From the NCBI RefSeq assembly GCF_020860125.1, contig NZ_JAJBUX010000040.1, forward strand, positions 1-64,000: DNA of 64,000 nucleotides, read 5' to 3'. Source of the stretch: Cloacibacillus sp. (lineage in GTDB: Bacteria > Synergistota > Synergistia > Synergistales > Synergistaceae). Of the stretch, positions 52,624-62,371 are shown piece by piece (the first letter of the stretch is position 1; each line of letters begins with the position of its first letter). The notes under the pieces are model-generated. The model was not told the origin of the DNA. It worked only from the letters and a program-made list of their open reading frames with translations, and did no database searches. A program made the position numbers and the translations under genes.

Positions 52624-54017
52624 TAAAATGGCCCCAATCCTATATAGTTTGCGGTGAGTATTAAAACGAATCCTGCCGTTATGAGCGCGGCGAATATCTT
52701 CCAGGAAAAGCGGAGCCAGTCGGCGTATTCGATGCCGCAGACGGAGAGCGCGACGAGCGCGCCGCAGGGCCAAAGGTAATTCGTGAAGCCGTCGCCGTAC
52801 TGGAAGGAGAGCACCATCACCTGCTGGTTGATGCCGAGCAGCTTACCCAGCGGGCTGAGGATCGGCATCATCATCACCGCCTTGCCGCTTCCCGAGACGA
52901 TGAAAAAGTTAAATCCCGTCACCGCGAAGTATATCAGAAGCAGTGTCGTCACGGGGCTTTTGCCCGCGAGAGAGGAACCGGCGGCGTTGACCACCGTGTC
53001 GATGATCTTTGCCTGGTTCATGAGGATCATCACCGCCCGCGCGAGGCCGATCGCCAGCGCCGCGGGCAGCATTCTCTGCACGCCGAAGATGATCTCTCCC
53101 ATCGCCCCGCTTGGGGAGATACGGAAAATGATTATCAGCAGCGCCGCGTACATCAGGTATATCGCCGCTATCTGCGGCAGATGCCAGCCCCACTTGAGCG
53201 CGCCGAGCCCCTGGAAGACGAAGAGAAGGAAGAGTCCCAGCAGCGCGAGCCTGTGGCGGGCGCCGAGCTGGACATGCTCGCCGGCCGCCGCCTTGCAGTC
53301 CTGTGTCATATATTCATCTTTGAGGACGCTCTTCGCTGGATCTTTCCTTATCTCATGGCAGTAGTGGAGGAGATAGGCGAGGGTAATGAGGTAAAAGACG
53401 GCCAGCGCGCAGAGACGAAATTCGATGCCGGAGAAGAGGGGCAGACCGACGATTATCTGCGTGATGCCGGTCGTGAAGAGATTTATCAGGCCGGAGGAAA
53501 AACCGACGCACATGCCGAGAATCGCCGTGGCCGCGCCCGCCATGCGGTCGTAGCCGAGGGCCATCACCACCGAGATAGCGAGCGGAAAGAAGGGCATGCC
53601 GCCCTCGCCGAAGCCGATGGCTCCCATCACGGTGAAGATCGTCATCAGCACGACGATCACCGCGAGCTCTTTACCGGCGGAGATCTCCAGTATCTTATGG
53701 ATGCCCGCCGCGATCGTCCCGGTACTCTCGATCAGCGCGATCACGCCCGCGATCAGCAGCAGCGAGATGACGATGTCTCCCGACTGGACGATGCCGTCGT
53801 GGATGGATTGGAAAAAGGCCAGCGGCGTGATATGGCCGCTCTTTTCAATGTAGTGGAAATCCGAGGGATCAACGATCATCTGCTTTGTCACTGGGTCCTG
53901 CACGCGGCCGAACTCACCGCTGGGGACGATCCACGAGAGCAGTACGACGATGAGCATGATGATGATAAAGATGATATAGACGTGAGGCAGTTTGAATGGT
54001 TTACGGGCGTTTTCCAT
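52623..54017 (-). CDS. YfcC-family (C4-dicarboxylate/basic amino-acid type) membrane carrier
   Basis: About 464 residues and 12 helices. Starts MENARKPFKLPHVYIIFIII (position 54017, with GAGGA 11 bases upstream); two further in-frame ATGs at 54026 and 54041 are possible. Characteristic stretches: WIVPSGEFGRVQDPVTKQMI (about 25-44), GAIGFGEGGMPFFPLAISVV (about 130-149), GFSSGLINLFTTGITQIIVG (about 170-189) and GFNFFIVSGSGKAVMMMPIL (about 365-384). YfcC/DcuC-like carriers move dicarboxylates or arginine/ornithine. Its stop overlaps the start of the M20 gene by one base or so, so transport and hydrolysis are coupled. Confidence 0.88.
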   Translation of the reverse strand: MENARKPFKLPHVYIIFIIIMLIVVLLSWIVPSGEFGRVQDPVTKQMIVDPSDFHYIEKSGHITPLAFFQSIHDGIVQSGDIVISLLLIAGVIALIESTGTIAAGIHKILEISAGKELAVIVVLMTIFTVMGAIGFGEGGMPFFPLAISVVMALGYDRMAGAATAILGMCVGFSSGLINLFTTGITQIIVGLPLFSGIEFRLCALAVFYLITLAYLLHYCHEIRKDPAKSVLKDEYMTQDCKAAAGEHVQLGARHRLALLGLFLLFVFQGLGALKWGWHLPQIAAIYLMYAALLIIIFRISPSGAMGEIIFGVQRMLPAALAIGLARAVMILMNQAKIIDTVVNAAGSSLAGKSPVTTLLLIYFAVTGFNFFIVSGSGKAVMMMPILSPLGKLLGINQQVMVLSFQYGDGFTNYLWPCGALVALSVCGIEYADWLRFSWKIFAALITAGFVLILTANYIGLGPF

Positions 54018-54322
54018 ATTTTGCATCTTCCTCTCTTCCATATCAGAGGGCGAAAGGTCCCTGTACGGCGCAGCGCGCCGCGTCAAAACACTTTTCCGCA
54101 AACCTCTCGCTTTTCAGTGAGCACAGCAGCAACAGCGGCCGGAGGCCGATATCTCTCATTATATATTCCTCCTTTTTGTAACGTTGTGTTTTAACTATAC
54201 AGGAGTTTTTGGAATTTTCAAAGATTATATCTTCTAATAATTAAGGATTTTGTAGGGTAAATGGATAATTGTTTTATAAAATATAGTATGTTTTTCGCCG
54301 TTTTTGACTTAAGGCGAAACAA

Positions 54323-54366
54323 AAGAGGCAGGCGGCCCCGCATTTCGCGGAGACCGCCTGCCTCTT
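54323..54366 (-). terminator. Terminator of the ygeX-ygeY-ygeW operon
   Basis: A perfect 13-bp stem AAGAGGCAGGCGG (54323-54335) / CCGCCTGCCTCTT (54354-54366). On the minus strand it follows the ygeW stop and runs into TTTGTTTCG. Confidence 0.85.
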
Positions 54367-54383
54367 GAGGAAGGATCTGTTTT

Positions 54384-55577
54384 TTATTTCATAAGGCGGG
54401 CGCGTCTGCCTGCTTCGAGAGCGGCGAGCGCGGCCTGCGGATCTTTCATCTTGCTGAGGAAGATCATCGCGGCGATGATGTAGGGTTTGAAGCTGGCCTC
54501 TTTATAGAGCGGCACGCGGTAACGGTCAAATACCGAGCCTGCCACTTCGCCCTCTTTGCAGCTTACGCCGGTGATGTCGGCGGGCAGGCAGTGGAGGTAG
54601 AGCGCCTTGCCGTTCCTGGTCTTCTTCATCATCTCTTCGGTGCATTCCCAGTCCTTATGGTTCGCGTTCTGCGTGAGGAGCTCTTTTTCGAGAGTCTTGA
54701 TGCCGTCGAAATCCCCCGCTCCGTAGAGGTTGGTGCGCTTCTCCATCGCCTTGAAGGGCGCCCAGCTCTTGGGATAGACGATGTCCGCGCCTTCAAAGGC
54801 CTCGGCCATGTTGTTGGTCTTGCGGAACGAACCGCCGGAGGCCGCGGCGTTTTTCTTCGCCACCTCTTCGACATCCTCCATCACTTCGTATCCCTCGGGA
54901 TGGGCGAGAACAACCTCCATGCCGAAGCGCGTCATCAGGCCGATGACTCCCTGGGGCACTGAGAGCGGCTTGCCGTATGACGGCGAATAGGCCCAGGTCA
55001 TCGCGACCTTCTTGCCCTTAAGGTTCTCTACGCCGCCCATTTCGTGGATGACGTGGAGCGTGTCGGCCATCGTCTGTGTCGGATGGTCGATGTCGCACTG
55101 CAGGTTGACGAGCGTCGGGCGCTGTTCAAGGATACCGTCCTCGAAGCCCTCTTTGACGGCGTTGACGATCTGGTGCATGTAGGCGTTGCCCTTGTCGATG
55201 TACATATCGTCGCGGATGCCGATGACGTCGGCCATGAAGGAGATCATGTTCGCCGTTTCGCGGACCATCTCACCGTGCACCACCTGTGATTTTCCTTCGT
55301 CGAGATCCTGCACCTTGAGACCGAGGAGGTTGGAGGCCGAGGCGAAGGAGAAACGGGTGCGCGTCGAGTTGTCGCGGAAGAGCGAAATAGCGAGGCCGCT
55401 GTCGAATATGCGTGACGAGACGTTATTCTCGCGGAGCGTGCGCAGCGCGTCGGCCACCGTGAAGACCGCGTCGAGTTCGTCGCGCGTCTTTTCCCAGGTG
55501 AGGAAGAAGTCGTTATTGTACATATCGCCAAAATTCAGATTGTTCAGTGCGCCGATGTATTTTTCCATAAGTGACAT
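54384..55577 (-). CDS. ygeW: YgeW-type knotted carbamoyltransferase
   Basis: A 397-residue transcarbamoylase. The carbamoyl-phosphate-binding signature SLFRDNSTRTRFSFASASNL (about 66-85) replaces the usual STRT set; QIVNAVKEGFEDGILEQRPT (about 134-153), NLQCDIDHPTQTMADTLHVI (about 158-177) and a late HCLPADITGVSCKEGEV (about 332-348) are as in E. coli YgeW. Knotted YgeW lacks known aspartate or ornithine activity; its amino substrate remains unclear. Third gene of the leftward operon with ygeX and ygeY, the same trio as in the E. coli selenium cluster. Confidence 0.92.
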   Translation of the reverse strand: MSLMEKYIGALNNLNFGDMYNNDFFLTWEKTRDELDAVFTVADALRTLRENNVSSRIFDSGLAISLFRDNSTRTRFSFASASNLLGLKVQDLDEGKSQVVHGEMVRETANMISFMADVIGIRDDMYIDKGNAYMHQIVNAVKEGFEDGILEQRPTLVNLQCDIDHPTQTMADTLHVIHEMGGVENLKGKKVAMTWAYSPSYGKPLSVPQGVIGLMTRFGMEVVLAHPEGYEVMEDVEEVAKKNAAASGGSFRKTNNMAEAFEGADIVYPKSWAPFKAMEKRTNLYGAGDFDGIKTLEKELLTQNANHKDWECTEEMMKKTRNGKALYLHCLPADITGVSCKEGEVAGSVFDRYRVPLYKEASFKPYIIAAMIFLSKMKDPQAALAALEAGRRARLMK

Positions 55578-55640
55578 TTTATTATCCTCCTAATTTTATA
55601 TAGACATAAAATTCGTGTTCGTACCTAAGCGGTCATTCTG

Positions 55641-56951
55641 TTACTTGCAGTACAGCGTCGGCAGGGCGGCGTATACGGCGGCGCAGGTGACGAGGTCCTG
55701 CTTCCAGGTCTTCTCGTTAGGGGCGTGGGCCTGCGCCTCGGCTCCGGGGCCGAAACCGATGCAGGGAATGCCGTTGCGTCCCATTATGGAGACGCCGTTC
55801 GTGGAGAAGGTCCATTTGTCCGTCAGCGGGCGCGCCCTCCTCATCTCGACGGTCTCTTCCGTGCCGATACGGGCGCTGCCGTAAAGGTTTTTATAGGCCT
55901 CTTCCAGAGCTTTGGTGACCTTGTGATCCTCTGGGATGACCCAGGTGGGGAAGTAGCATTCGATGGGGTAGACCAGCCCTTTGTAAGAGGGGCGTGAATA
56001 CTCGTACATGGAGACGACCACGTCGTCGCCGTACTTTTTCACTGCGGGAAGCGCGCGGATCTCGTCAAGGCAGCTCTCCCACGTCTCGCCCACGGTCATG
56101 CGGCGGTCGAGGGAGACGGCGCACGAGTCGGCGACGGCGCAGCGGCTCGGTGAGGTGAAGAATATCTCTGATACCGTGACTGTACCGCGGCCAAGGAAGT
56201 TCGCCTCGCGCCATTCGGGGTTGTACTTCTCGTCAAGCATCTTTACAAGGCCCTTCACGGCTTTGTCGTCGGCGGCGTCGTTCTCGTTCAGGGCGCGTAC
56301 GTCCTGAAGGATGTCGGACATCTTATATATCGCGTTATCGCCGCGCTCGGGGGCCGAACCATGGCAGGAGACGCCCTTGACGTCGATGCGTATCTCCATG
56401 CGGCCGCGCTGCCCGCGGTAGATTCCGCCGTCGGTCGGCTCGGTGGAGACGACGAACTCCGGACGGACCTTGTCCTCGTTGATTATATACTGCCAGCAGA
56501 GGCCGTCGCAGTCCTCTTCCTGTACCGTTCCCGTGACGACCACCCTGTACTTGTCGGAGAGCAGGCCGAGGTCCTTCATGACCTTCGCGCCGTAGACCGC
56601 GGAGACGATGCCGCCGAGCTGGTCGCTGGTGCCGCGTCCGCCGATCTCCGTCTCGCTCTCGTATCCCTCGTAGGGATCAAAATTCCAGTTGGAAAGCTTT
56701 CCCAGCCCCACGGTGTCTATATGGGCGTCGTAGCCGATGAGCGTCTTGCCGCTGCCCATGTAGCCGAGAACGTTGCCCATCGGGTCGATCTCCACCTTGT
56801 CAAATCCGACCTTTTCCATCTCCTGCGCGATGCGGTTGATTACGCCCTCTTCGCCGCAGCTTTCGCCGGGGATCGCTACGAGGTCGCGTAAAAATCTTGT
56901 CATATCCGCCTTGTAACTCTCTGATGCCTCTTTGATCGCCTTGAAATCCAT
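55641..56951 (-). CDS. ygeY: YgeY-family selenium-cluster M20 hydrolase
   Basis: About 436 residues of the M20/ArgE-DapE family, subgroup YgeY. The start at 56951 ([16 protein letters not shown]) has GGAGGG seven bases before it. Metal motifs: [12 protein letters not shown] (about 71-82), [20 protein letters not shown] (about 100-119), [18 protein letters not shown] (about 137-154) and [20 protein letters not shown] (about 405-424). Deacylase or peptidase acting in the same unresolved pathway as YgeW/YgeX. The gap of about 63 bp to ygeW indicates one transcript. Confidence 0.92.
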   Translation of the reverse strand: MDFKAIKEASESYKADMTRFLRDLVAIPGESCGEEGVINRIAQEMEKVGFDKVEIDPMGNVLGYMGSGKTLIGYDAHIDTVGLGKLSNWNFDPYEGYESETEIGGRGTSDQLGGIVSAVYGAKVMKDLGLLSDKYRVVVTGTVQEEDCDGLCWQYIINEDKVRPEFVVSTEPTDGGIYRGQRGRMEIRIDVKGVSCHGSAPERGDNAIYKMSDILQDVRALNENDAADDKAVKGLVKMLDEKYNPEWREANFLGRGTVTVSEIFFTSPSRCAVADSCAVSLDRRMTVGETWESCLDEIRALPAVKKYGDDVVVSMYEYSRPSYKGLVYPIECYFPTWVIPEDHKVTKALEEAYKNLYGSARIGTEETVEMRRARPLTDKWTFSTNGVSIMGRNGIPCIGFGPGAEAQAHAPNEKTWKQDLVTCAAVYAALPTLYCK

Positions 56952-56993
56952 AACTGTTCCCTCCGTCTTCAAATCTTTATATTTTTTTAATAC

Positions 56994-58208
56994 TTAAAGC
57001 TCTTTGGCGCAGGCGCCGTCCCAGACAACGCGGTGGTAATTTTCCGGATCGGTGTCTCCCTCGGTGGAGAAGAGGAGTATCCGTGATTTTTCATTGATGC
57101 CGAGCCGTTCGCGAAGCGGCGCGAGGCTCTCGTCCGTCATCAGCGAGTAGAGGAAGCCCGCGGGCGCCGCTCCCGATTCGCCCGATACTACGCGGGGATC
57201 TCCCGCCAGCGGCGCGCCGAGTACGCGCATGCCGTTGGCCGCCACCCAGTCGGGGACTGAGACAAAGGCCGCGACCTTATCTTTCAGTATCTGCCACGAG
57301 GAGGTGTTGGGTTCACCGCAGGCAAGGCCGGCCATGATAGTCTGCATGTCGCCGTCGACGATGCGGATGCCGCCGTCTCCCGCGCAGGCCGATTTATAGA
57401 GGCAGTCCGCCTGGTCCGATTCCACCACCACGAAGGTGGGGGGATTTTCGGGATATCTGTTTGCGAAGTAACCCACGACCGCGCCCGCCAGCGAGCCTAC
57501 GCCGGCCTGGACGAATACGTGGCTCGGAGCCTCTTTCGCCGCCTCCGAGAACTGCTGGTCGGCCTCCATCGCCATCGTGCCGTAACCCTGCATGATCCAG
57601 GCGGGAATCTCCTCGTAGCCCTCCCAGGCGGTGTCCTGGACGATCACGCCGCCGTGCGTTTCGCCCGCCGCCTTCGCCGCCTTGCGTACGCAGTCGTCGT
57701 AATTGAATTCCTCGATCGTCGTCACCGCGCCCTCTTTGCGAATATTGTCGAAACGCGCCTTCTGCGAGCCCTTCGGCATCATGATCACCGATTTCTGTCC
57801 CAGCTTGTTGGCCGCCCAGGCGACGCCGCGCCCGTGGTTGCCGTCGGTGGCGCTGAAGAAGGTGATATCGCCGGTCTCCTTTTTGAGTTCGGGGGAGGTG
57901 AGCACGTCGTAGGTAAGCTCCTCTATCGGACGTCCGGTCAGCTTTGAAATGTAGCGCGCCATCGCGAATGAGCCGCCGAGCACCTTAAAGGCGTTGAGCC
58001 CGAACCGGTAGGATTCGTCTTTGATAAAGAGGTCCTTAATCCCGTAAAACTTCGCGAGCTCTTTCAGCTCCGCCAGCGGCGTCACCTTATACTGCGGAAA
58101 GCTTTCATGGAAGGCGCGCGCGGCCTTCACATTGCAAAGAGCCATTATTTCGAGCTCTTTGTCCTCTGTCTTGGGCATCTTGTTCTCGATCCACTTGATA
58201 CTATTCAT
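56994..58208 (-). CDS. ygeX: Diaminopropionate ammonia-lyase
   Basis: A 404-residue PLP enzyme (DpaL/YgeX). PLP Lys in YRFGLNAFKVLGGSFAMARY (about 67-86; Lys in NAFKVLG), SATDGNHGRGVAWAANKLGQ (about 119-138), QAGVGSLAGAVVGYF (about 234-248), SGESGAAPAGFLYSLM (about 347-362). Converts 2,3-diaminopropionate to pyruvate plus two ammonia. First enzyme gene of the operon, 25 bp downstream of the PAS/HTH regulator. Confidence 0.93.
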   Translation of the reverse strand: MNSIKWIENKMPKTEDKELEIMALCNVKAARAFHESFPQYKVTPLAELKELAKFYGIKDLFIKDESYRFGLNAFKVLGGSFAMARYISKLTGRPIEELTYDVLTSPELKKETGDITFFSATDGNHGRGVAWAANKLGQKSVIMMPKGSQKARFDNIRKEGAVTTIEEFNYDDCVRKAAKAAGETHGGVIVQDTAWEGYEEIPAWIMQGYGTMAMEADQQFSEAAKEAPSHVFVQAGVGSLAGAVVGYFANRYPENPPTFVVVESDQADCLYKSACAGDGGIRIVDGDMQTIMAGLACGEPNTSSWQILKDKVAAFVSVPDWVAANGMRVLGAPLAGDPRVVSGESGAAPAGFLYSLMTDESLAPLRERLGINEKSRILLFSTEGDTDPENYHRVVWDGACAKEL

Positions 58209-58233
58209 ATCAGCCGCTCCTCCGTAAGATAAA

Positions 58234-58878
58234 TTAACTTTCTGTATCTGTAGAGTCTATATAGTTGTAAAGTGTAAATTTTGAAATCTTGAATAATTTG
58301 CAGACGCGGTCCCCTGATTTCAGTATCTGGAAGGCGCCGTTATTTTTGAGGTACTGGACCGCCTTTATCTTGTCGGCCTTCTTCATCATCGGCACCGGCT
58401 TCCCGACGTGGCGCACGGCGTTGTCGATCAGCTCGTCGAGCAGCTCGTTGACGTTCTGCGGGATACGCTCCGGCTCTTCGCTCTGCGGCGCGACGTGCAG
58501 GAAACTCTTCATTGTGGACTCGGCCATCGCGAACTTGGTGATGTCGTAGTTCACGCAAAAAATTCCCACCGGTTTTCCCTCGTCGTTTTTTATATATATA
58601 GAAGAAGATTTTATCAGCCGTCCGTCGGAGGTCTTTGTGAGATAATCGTAATGGTCCTCAAGCTTCTCGGCGGGAGCCTTGAGCGACTCAAGGACTATAT
58701 GCGACGGTCCGCCGCCGACCTCGCGGTGGGTCACGTGTCCGTTCTCGATGGCGATGATGGTATTATCCTTATTCTCCGACTCAAGGTCATGGATGACGAT
58801 CTCGCAGTCTTCGCCGAACTGGGCGGCGAGCCCCTTTGCGAGTCGTTTCATGAAGTCTACGGCTGCTATATCCTGCAT
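58234..58878 (-). CDS. YheO-type PAS and helix-turn-helix regulator (DauR-like)
   Basis: A 214-residue regulator. The N-terminal PAS-like YheO domain (about 1-115) contains DFMKRLAKGLAAQFGEDCEI (8-27), HREVGGGPSHIVLESLKAP and SSIYIKNDEGKPVGIFCVNYD (split: SSIYIKNDEGKPV, GIFCVNYD). The C-terminal HTH ends LKSGDRVCKLFKISKFTLYN (about 186-205). Related proteins (DauR) sense D-arginine and similar amino acids. It is the first gene of the ygeXYW operon and divergent from ygfK, so it probably controls both directions. Confidence 0.85.
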   Translation of the reverse strand: MQDIAAVDFMKRLAKGLAAQFGEDCEIVIHDLESENKDNTIIAIENGHVTHREVGGGPSHIVLESLKAPAEKLEDHYDYLTKTSDGRLIKSSSIYIKNDEGKPVGIFCVNYDITKFAMAESTMKSFLHVAPQSEEPERIPQNVNELLDELIDNAVRHVGKPVPMMKKADKIKAVQYLKNNGAFQILKSGDRVCKLFKISKFTLYNYIDSTDTES

Positions 58879-59008
58879 GTAATCATCTACTTTCGAGTTG
58901 ACCTAATTTTTACAATTGCCTCTGTCGTTTGTATGTATTGAATATATCACAATAATTTCCGTAGTCAAGAGTTTTTCTAAAAAATTTTTTGAAAATCTAA
59001 AAAAAATT

Positions 59009-59038
59009 TTGACGAATCTATTGCTTTTCATTTTATAT
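59009..59038 (+). promoter_or_regulatory. Candidate sigma-70-type promoter of ygfK
   Basis: TTGACG (59009-59014) and TTATAT (59033-59038) are 18 bp apart, about 140 bp before the ygfK ATG, implying a long 5' untranslated region. The surrounding DNA is AT-rich, so a chance match cannot be excluded. Confidence 0.4.
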
Positions 59039-59088
59039 GTGTTAGAATCAGGTTAAACAGATCGAAGCACAAAATAATAATGACAGGT

Positions 59089-59106
59089 TTATGTCGTTTT
59101 ACATAA
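59089..59106. promoter_or_regulatory. Possible operator: inverted repeat upstream of ygfK
   Basis: TTATGT (59089-59094) and ACATAA (59101-59106) form a perfect 6-bp inverted repeat with a six-base spacer, just downstream of the candidate promoter. It is a reasonable binding site for the divergently encoded regulator; not otherwise supported. Confidence 0.3.
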
Positions 59107-59178
59107 CATAAAATGCTGATATCTAAAAAATTTTTATATGTTAGCGTCAATACAATCATATTACAGGAGGTTTCTGGC

Positions 59179-62100
59179 ATGAGCGACCGAATGACTCCCA
59201 TTCCCTTTGGGATATTAATGAAGTGGATTCTCGAAGATATGAAGAAGGACAAAGGCCTCTTTGGCGTACGCTTCCCCTACAAGGCGGATAACGCGGCGCT
59301 GAGTTTTCTCGGAGAGAAGATCGAAACGCCCTTCGGACCAGCGGCGGGGCCGCACACCCAGCTGGCGCAGAATATCGTCGCCGCCTATTTCGCCGGATCG
59401 CGCTTTTTTGAATTGAAGACCGTGCAGACGCTCGACGGGGAAGATCTGCCCGTTGAAAAGCCCTGTATCGACGCGCGCGACGAATGCTACAACGTCGAAT
59501 GGTCCACAGAGCTGCGTGTGCCACAGGCGCTCGGCGAATATATAAAAGCATGGTACATCCTGAAGCTGGTCTCAAAGGAATTTTCACTCGGCGCTCCCGA
59601 CGGCTTCATGTTCAATATGAGCGTCGGATACGACCTCGACGGCATTAAATCAGAAAAGATAGATTCATTTATAGAGGGTCTCAAGGACGCGCGTAAAACG
59701 GAGGTCTGGAGGGACTGCGAGGCCTGGACGCTCGCGAACCTGAAAGATTTTAAGAATATCGACGAAAGCTATGTCAAAGCCATCTCCCCTGCCGTCTGCG
59801 GTTCTATAACCCTTTCAACGCTGCACGGCTGCCCGCCGCAGGAGATAGAGCGCATAGCCTCTTATCTTTTAGACGAGAAAAAGCTCAATACCTTCATTAA
59901 GTGCAACCCGACGCTTCTCGGATATGAATATGCCCGCATGAAGATGGACGAACTCGGCTTTTCCTACATGAAGTTCGACGACCACCATTTCCTTGACGAT
60001 CTGCAGTACGCGGACGCGGTGCCAATGATAAGGCGTCTCTCGGAAAAGGCGGCCTCGAACGGTCTTGGATTCGGCGTGAAGCTGACGAACACCTTCCCGG
60101 TGGACAATCCCAATGACGTAATGGTTGGCGGCGAGATGTACATGTCCGGGCGCGCGCTCTTCCCGCTGACGCTCGAGGTGGCGCGCCGCCTTTCTGAGGA
60201 TTTCGGCGGCGCGCTGCGTATATCGTGGTCCGGCGGCGCCGACGCGGAGAACATCGCGGAACTCTACGGCGCCGGTATCTGGCCGGTGACGGTCGCGACC
60301 ACGCTTTTGAAGCCGGGCGGCTACCAGAGGGTGAAGCAGCTCGCCGACGAGTATGCCGCGCGCGGCTGCGAACCCTTCCGCGGTGTGGACAACGAAAAGA
60401 TAGTGAGGCTCTCCGCGCGGGCGTCGCTCAATAAAAAGTATCGGAAACCGGCGAAGGCCGCCCCGAACAGGAAGATAGACAGAGCCGTTCCCCTGACCGA
60501 CTGCTTCATCGCGCCCTGTGAAGAGGGCTGTCCCATAAAACAGGACGTACCGGAATATATCAGGCTCGCGGGAGAGGAGCGTTACGGCGAGGCGCTTGCC
60601 GTGATCCTCGACAAAAACCCGCTGCCCTTTATCACGGGCACGATTTGCAGCCACCGCTGCATGAGCCGCTGCACGCGCAGCTTCTATGACGAGTCGGTGG
60701 AGATACGCTCCGTCAAGCTGCTCTGCGCGGAAAAGGGTTTTTCCGAGGTTATGAAAGCGCTTCCGCGCCCTGCTGCGCGGAGCGGCGCGAGGGCCGCGGT
60801 CATCGGCGGCGGTCCGGCGGGAATGGCGGCGGCCTACTTCCTTGGGCGCAGCGGCATCAAGGCGACCGTCTTTGAGAAGAGCCCCCTGTTCGGCGGCGTC
60901 GTCAGCCGCATCATCCCAGATTTCCGTATCGGCGCGGAGGCGGTGTCCAAGGATATGGAAATTGTCTCCGCCTATGGGGCGGAATTCGTCGCGAACGCCC
61001 CGCGCCGCAGCGTTGCGGAACTAAAAGAGGCCGGTTTCAAATATGTGATAATAGCCAACGGCGCCTGGAAACATGGAAAGTTGGAGCTTAAAGAGGGGGA
61101 GACGACCGACGTCTTCGATTTCCTCGAGAGATATAAAAAGGGTGAGTGCGTGGAACTGGGAGAATATGTGGCCGTCATCGGCGGCGGCAACACGGCGATG
61201 GACGCCGCGCGCGCCGCGAAGCGGGTTCCCGGCGTGCAGAGGGTGAGCCTCATCTACCGCCGCACCAAGGCCTATATGCCGGCGGACCTTGAAGAGCTTG
61301 AACTGGCGCTGAAAGAGGGCGTCGTCTTCCGCGAACTGCTTGCGCCGAAGGCCTTCCGCGATGGCACGCTCCTCTGTGTGCGCATGACACTGGGCGAGCC
61401 CGACGCCTCGGGACGCCGCCGCCCCGTAGAGACCGATGAGGCCGTCGAGATACCGGCTGATACGGTTATCACGGCGGTCGGCGAAGAGGTGGAGAGCGAA
61501 TTCTTCACGGACAACGGATTAGCCGTAGACGCCAGAGGCCGCGTTGTGTGCGGGGGCGATATGTCGGCGAGCGCCGCCCCCTGTTCGCCTTGGCGAACAA
61601 TAGAAAATTCCACAGGGGGCAAGCCTGCGGATGCGTTTACCGCGAGCGCCGCCCCCTGTTCGCCTTGGCGAACAATAGAAAATTCCGCAGGGGGCAAGCC
61701 TGCGGATGCGTTTACCGCGAGTGCGGACAACGTATATGTCATCGGAGACGCGCGCCGCGACCCCGCGACAGTGGTCGAGGCTATCGCCGACGCGAGGGCG
61801 GCTGCCGACGCGATCGCCGCTGCCGAGGGGCTCGCAGCCGGCGGAACGGCACACACCGACAGCGGCAGCGCCGAGACGGCCATCGTCAAGAAGGGGATCA
61901 TCGCCGCTCCCAAAGAGTCCCGTGAAGAGGCAAAACGCTGCCTTGAGTGTTCCACCGTCTGCGAAAACTGCGCGGACGTATGTCCGAACCGCGCCAACGC
62001 GGTGGTGACGGACGCGGCGGGCCGCCCCCAGATAATACATCTGGATCTTATGTGCAACGAATGCGGCAACTGCGAGACCTTCTGCCCCTGGAAGAGCGCT

Positions 62101-62331
62101 CCCTATAAGGATAAGTTTACCTACTTCGCCAACGAGCGGGACTTCGCCGACAGCGCGAATTCCGGCTACGCGGCGGCTGCGGAGGGCTATCTGGTGCGTT
62201 TGAATGGGACCGTATACCGCGGCGGCAGAGAGGAACTTGCAGAAAAACTGCCCGCAGAGGTGTTATCGCTGATCTCTGCCGCAGAGGAGCAGCTTTGCCT
62301 GACATCTTTTCACGGAATAGAGAAGGAATAG
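59179..62331 (+). CDS. ygfK: YgfK, putative selenate reductase / SDMH-associated flavo-FeS protein
   Basis: About 1050 residues. ATG 59179 (MSDRMTPIPFGILMKWILED) follows CAGGAGG closely and matches YgfK starts. Order: dihydroorotate-dehydrogenase-like barrel (about 20-420; TPFGPAAGPHTQLAQNIVAA, TLSTLHGCPPQEIERIASYL), 4Fe-4S segment (CFIAPCEEGCPI and CSHRCMSRCTR, about 443-505), FAD site (AAVIGGGPAGMAAAYFLG, about 537), NAD site (VAVIGGGNTAMDAARAAK, about 665), and ferredoxin pair near the end (CSTVCENCADVCPNRANAVV; CNECGNCETFCPW). E. coli YgfK belongs to a purine/selenium hydroxylase system. Unusual: between the NAD domain and VYVIGDARRDPATVVEA (about 853) lies a 50-residue insert, an exact 25-residue tandem repeat (see repeat entry). 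Frame is preserved. Confidence 0.93.
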   Translation: MSDRMTPIPFGILMKWILEDMKKDKGLFGVRFPYKADNAALSFLGEKIETPFGPAAGPHTQLAQNIVAAYFAGSRFFELKTVQTLDGEDLPVEKPCIDARDECYNVEWSTELRVPQALGEYIKAWYILKLVSKEFSLGAPDGFMFNMSVGYDLDGIKSEKIDSFIEGLKDARKTEVWRDCEAWTLANLKDFKNIDESYVKAISPAVCGSITLSTLHGCPPQEIERIASYLLDEKKLNTFIKCNPTLLGYEYARMKMDELGFSYMKFDDHHFLDDLQYADAVPMIRRLSEKAASNGLGFGVKLTNTFPVDNPNDVMVGGEMYMSGRALFPLTLEVARRLSEDFGGALRISWSGGADAENIAELYGAGIWPVTVATTLLKPGGYQRVKQLADEYAARGCEPFRGVDNEKIVRLSARASLNKKYRKPAKAAPNRKIDRAVPLTDCFIAPCEEGCPIKQDVPEYIRLAGEERYGEALAVILDKNPLPFITGTICSHRCMSRCTRSFYDESVEIRSVKLLCAEKGFSEVMKALPRPAARSGARAAVIGGGPAGMAAAYFLGRSGIKATVFEKSPLFGGVVSRIIPDFRIGAEAVSKDMEIVSAYGAEFVANAPRRSVAELKEAGFKYVIIANGAWKHGKLELKEGETTDVFDFLERYKKGECVELGEYVAVIGGGNTAMDAARAAKRVPGVQRVSLIYRRTKAYMPADLEELELALKEGVVFRELLAPKAFRDGTLLCVRMTLGEPDASGRRRPVETDEAVEIPADTVITAVGEEVESEFFTDNGLAVDARGRVVCGGDMSASAAPCSPWRTIENSTGGKPADAFTASAAPCSPWRTIENSAGGKPADAFTASADNVYVIGDARRDPATVVEAIADARAAADAIAAAEGLAAGGTAHTDSGSAETAIVKKGIIAAPKESREEAKRCLECSTVCENCADVCPNRANAVVTDAAGRPQIIHLDLMCNECGNCETFCPWKSAPYKDKFTYFANERDFADSANSGYAAAAEGYLVRLNGTVYRGGREELAEKLPAEVLSLISAAEEQLCLTSFHGIEKE
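61567..61716 (+). repeat. 75-bp palindromic element, two tandem copies, inserted in frame in ygfK
   Basis: Copies at 61567-61641 and 61642-61716 differ at one base (A versus G at the C-CAGGGGG arm). Each has an outer 8-bp stem GCCCCCTG (61576-61583) / CAGGGGGC (61613-61620) and an inner hairpin TTCGCCTTGGCGAA (61584-61597). 75 is a multiple of three and the chosen frame has no stop (TAG occurs only out of frame), giving ASAAPCSPWRTIENS then TGGKPADAFT per unit. Related proteins pass directly from GGDMS to NVYVIGD, so the 150 bp look inserted. Confidence 0.85.
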
Positions 62332-62371
62332 AAAATTTTCACCCTGACTGCTGAGAAAAGGGGAAGATAAA

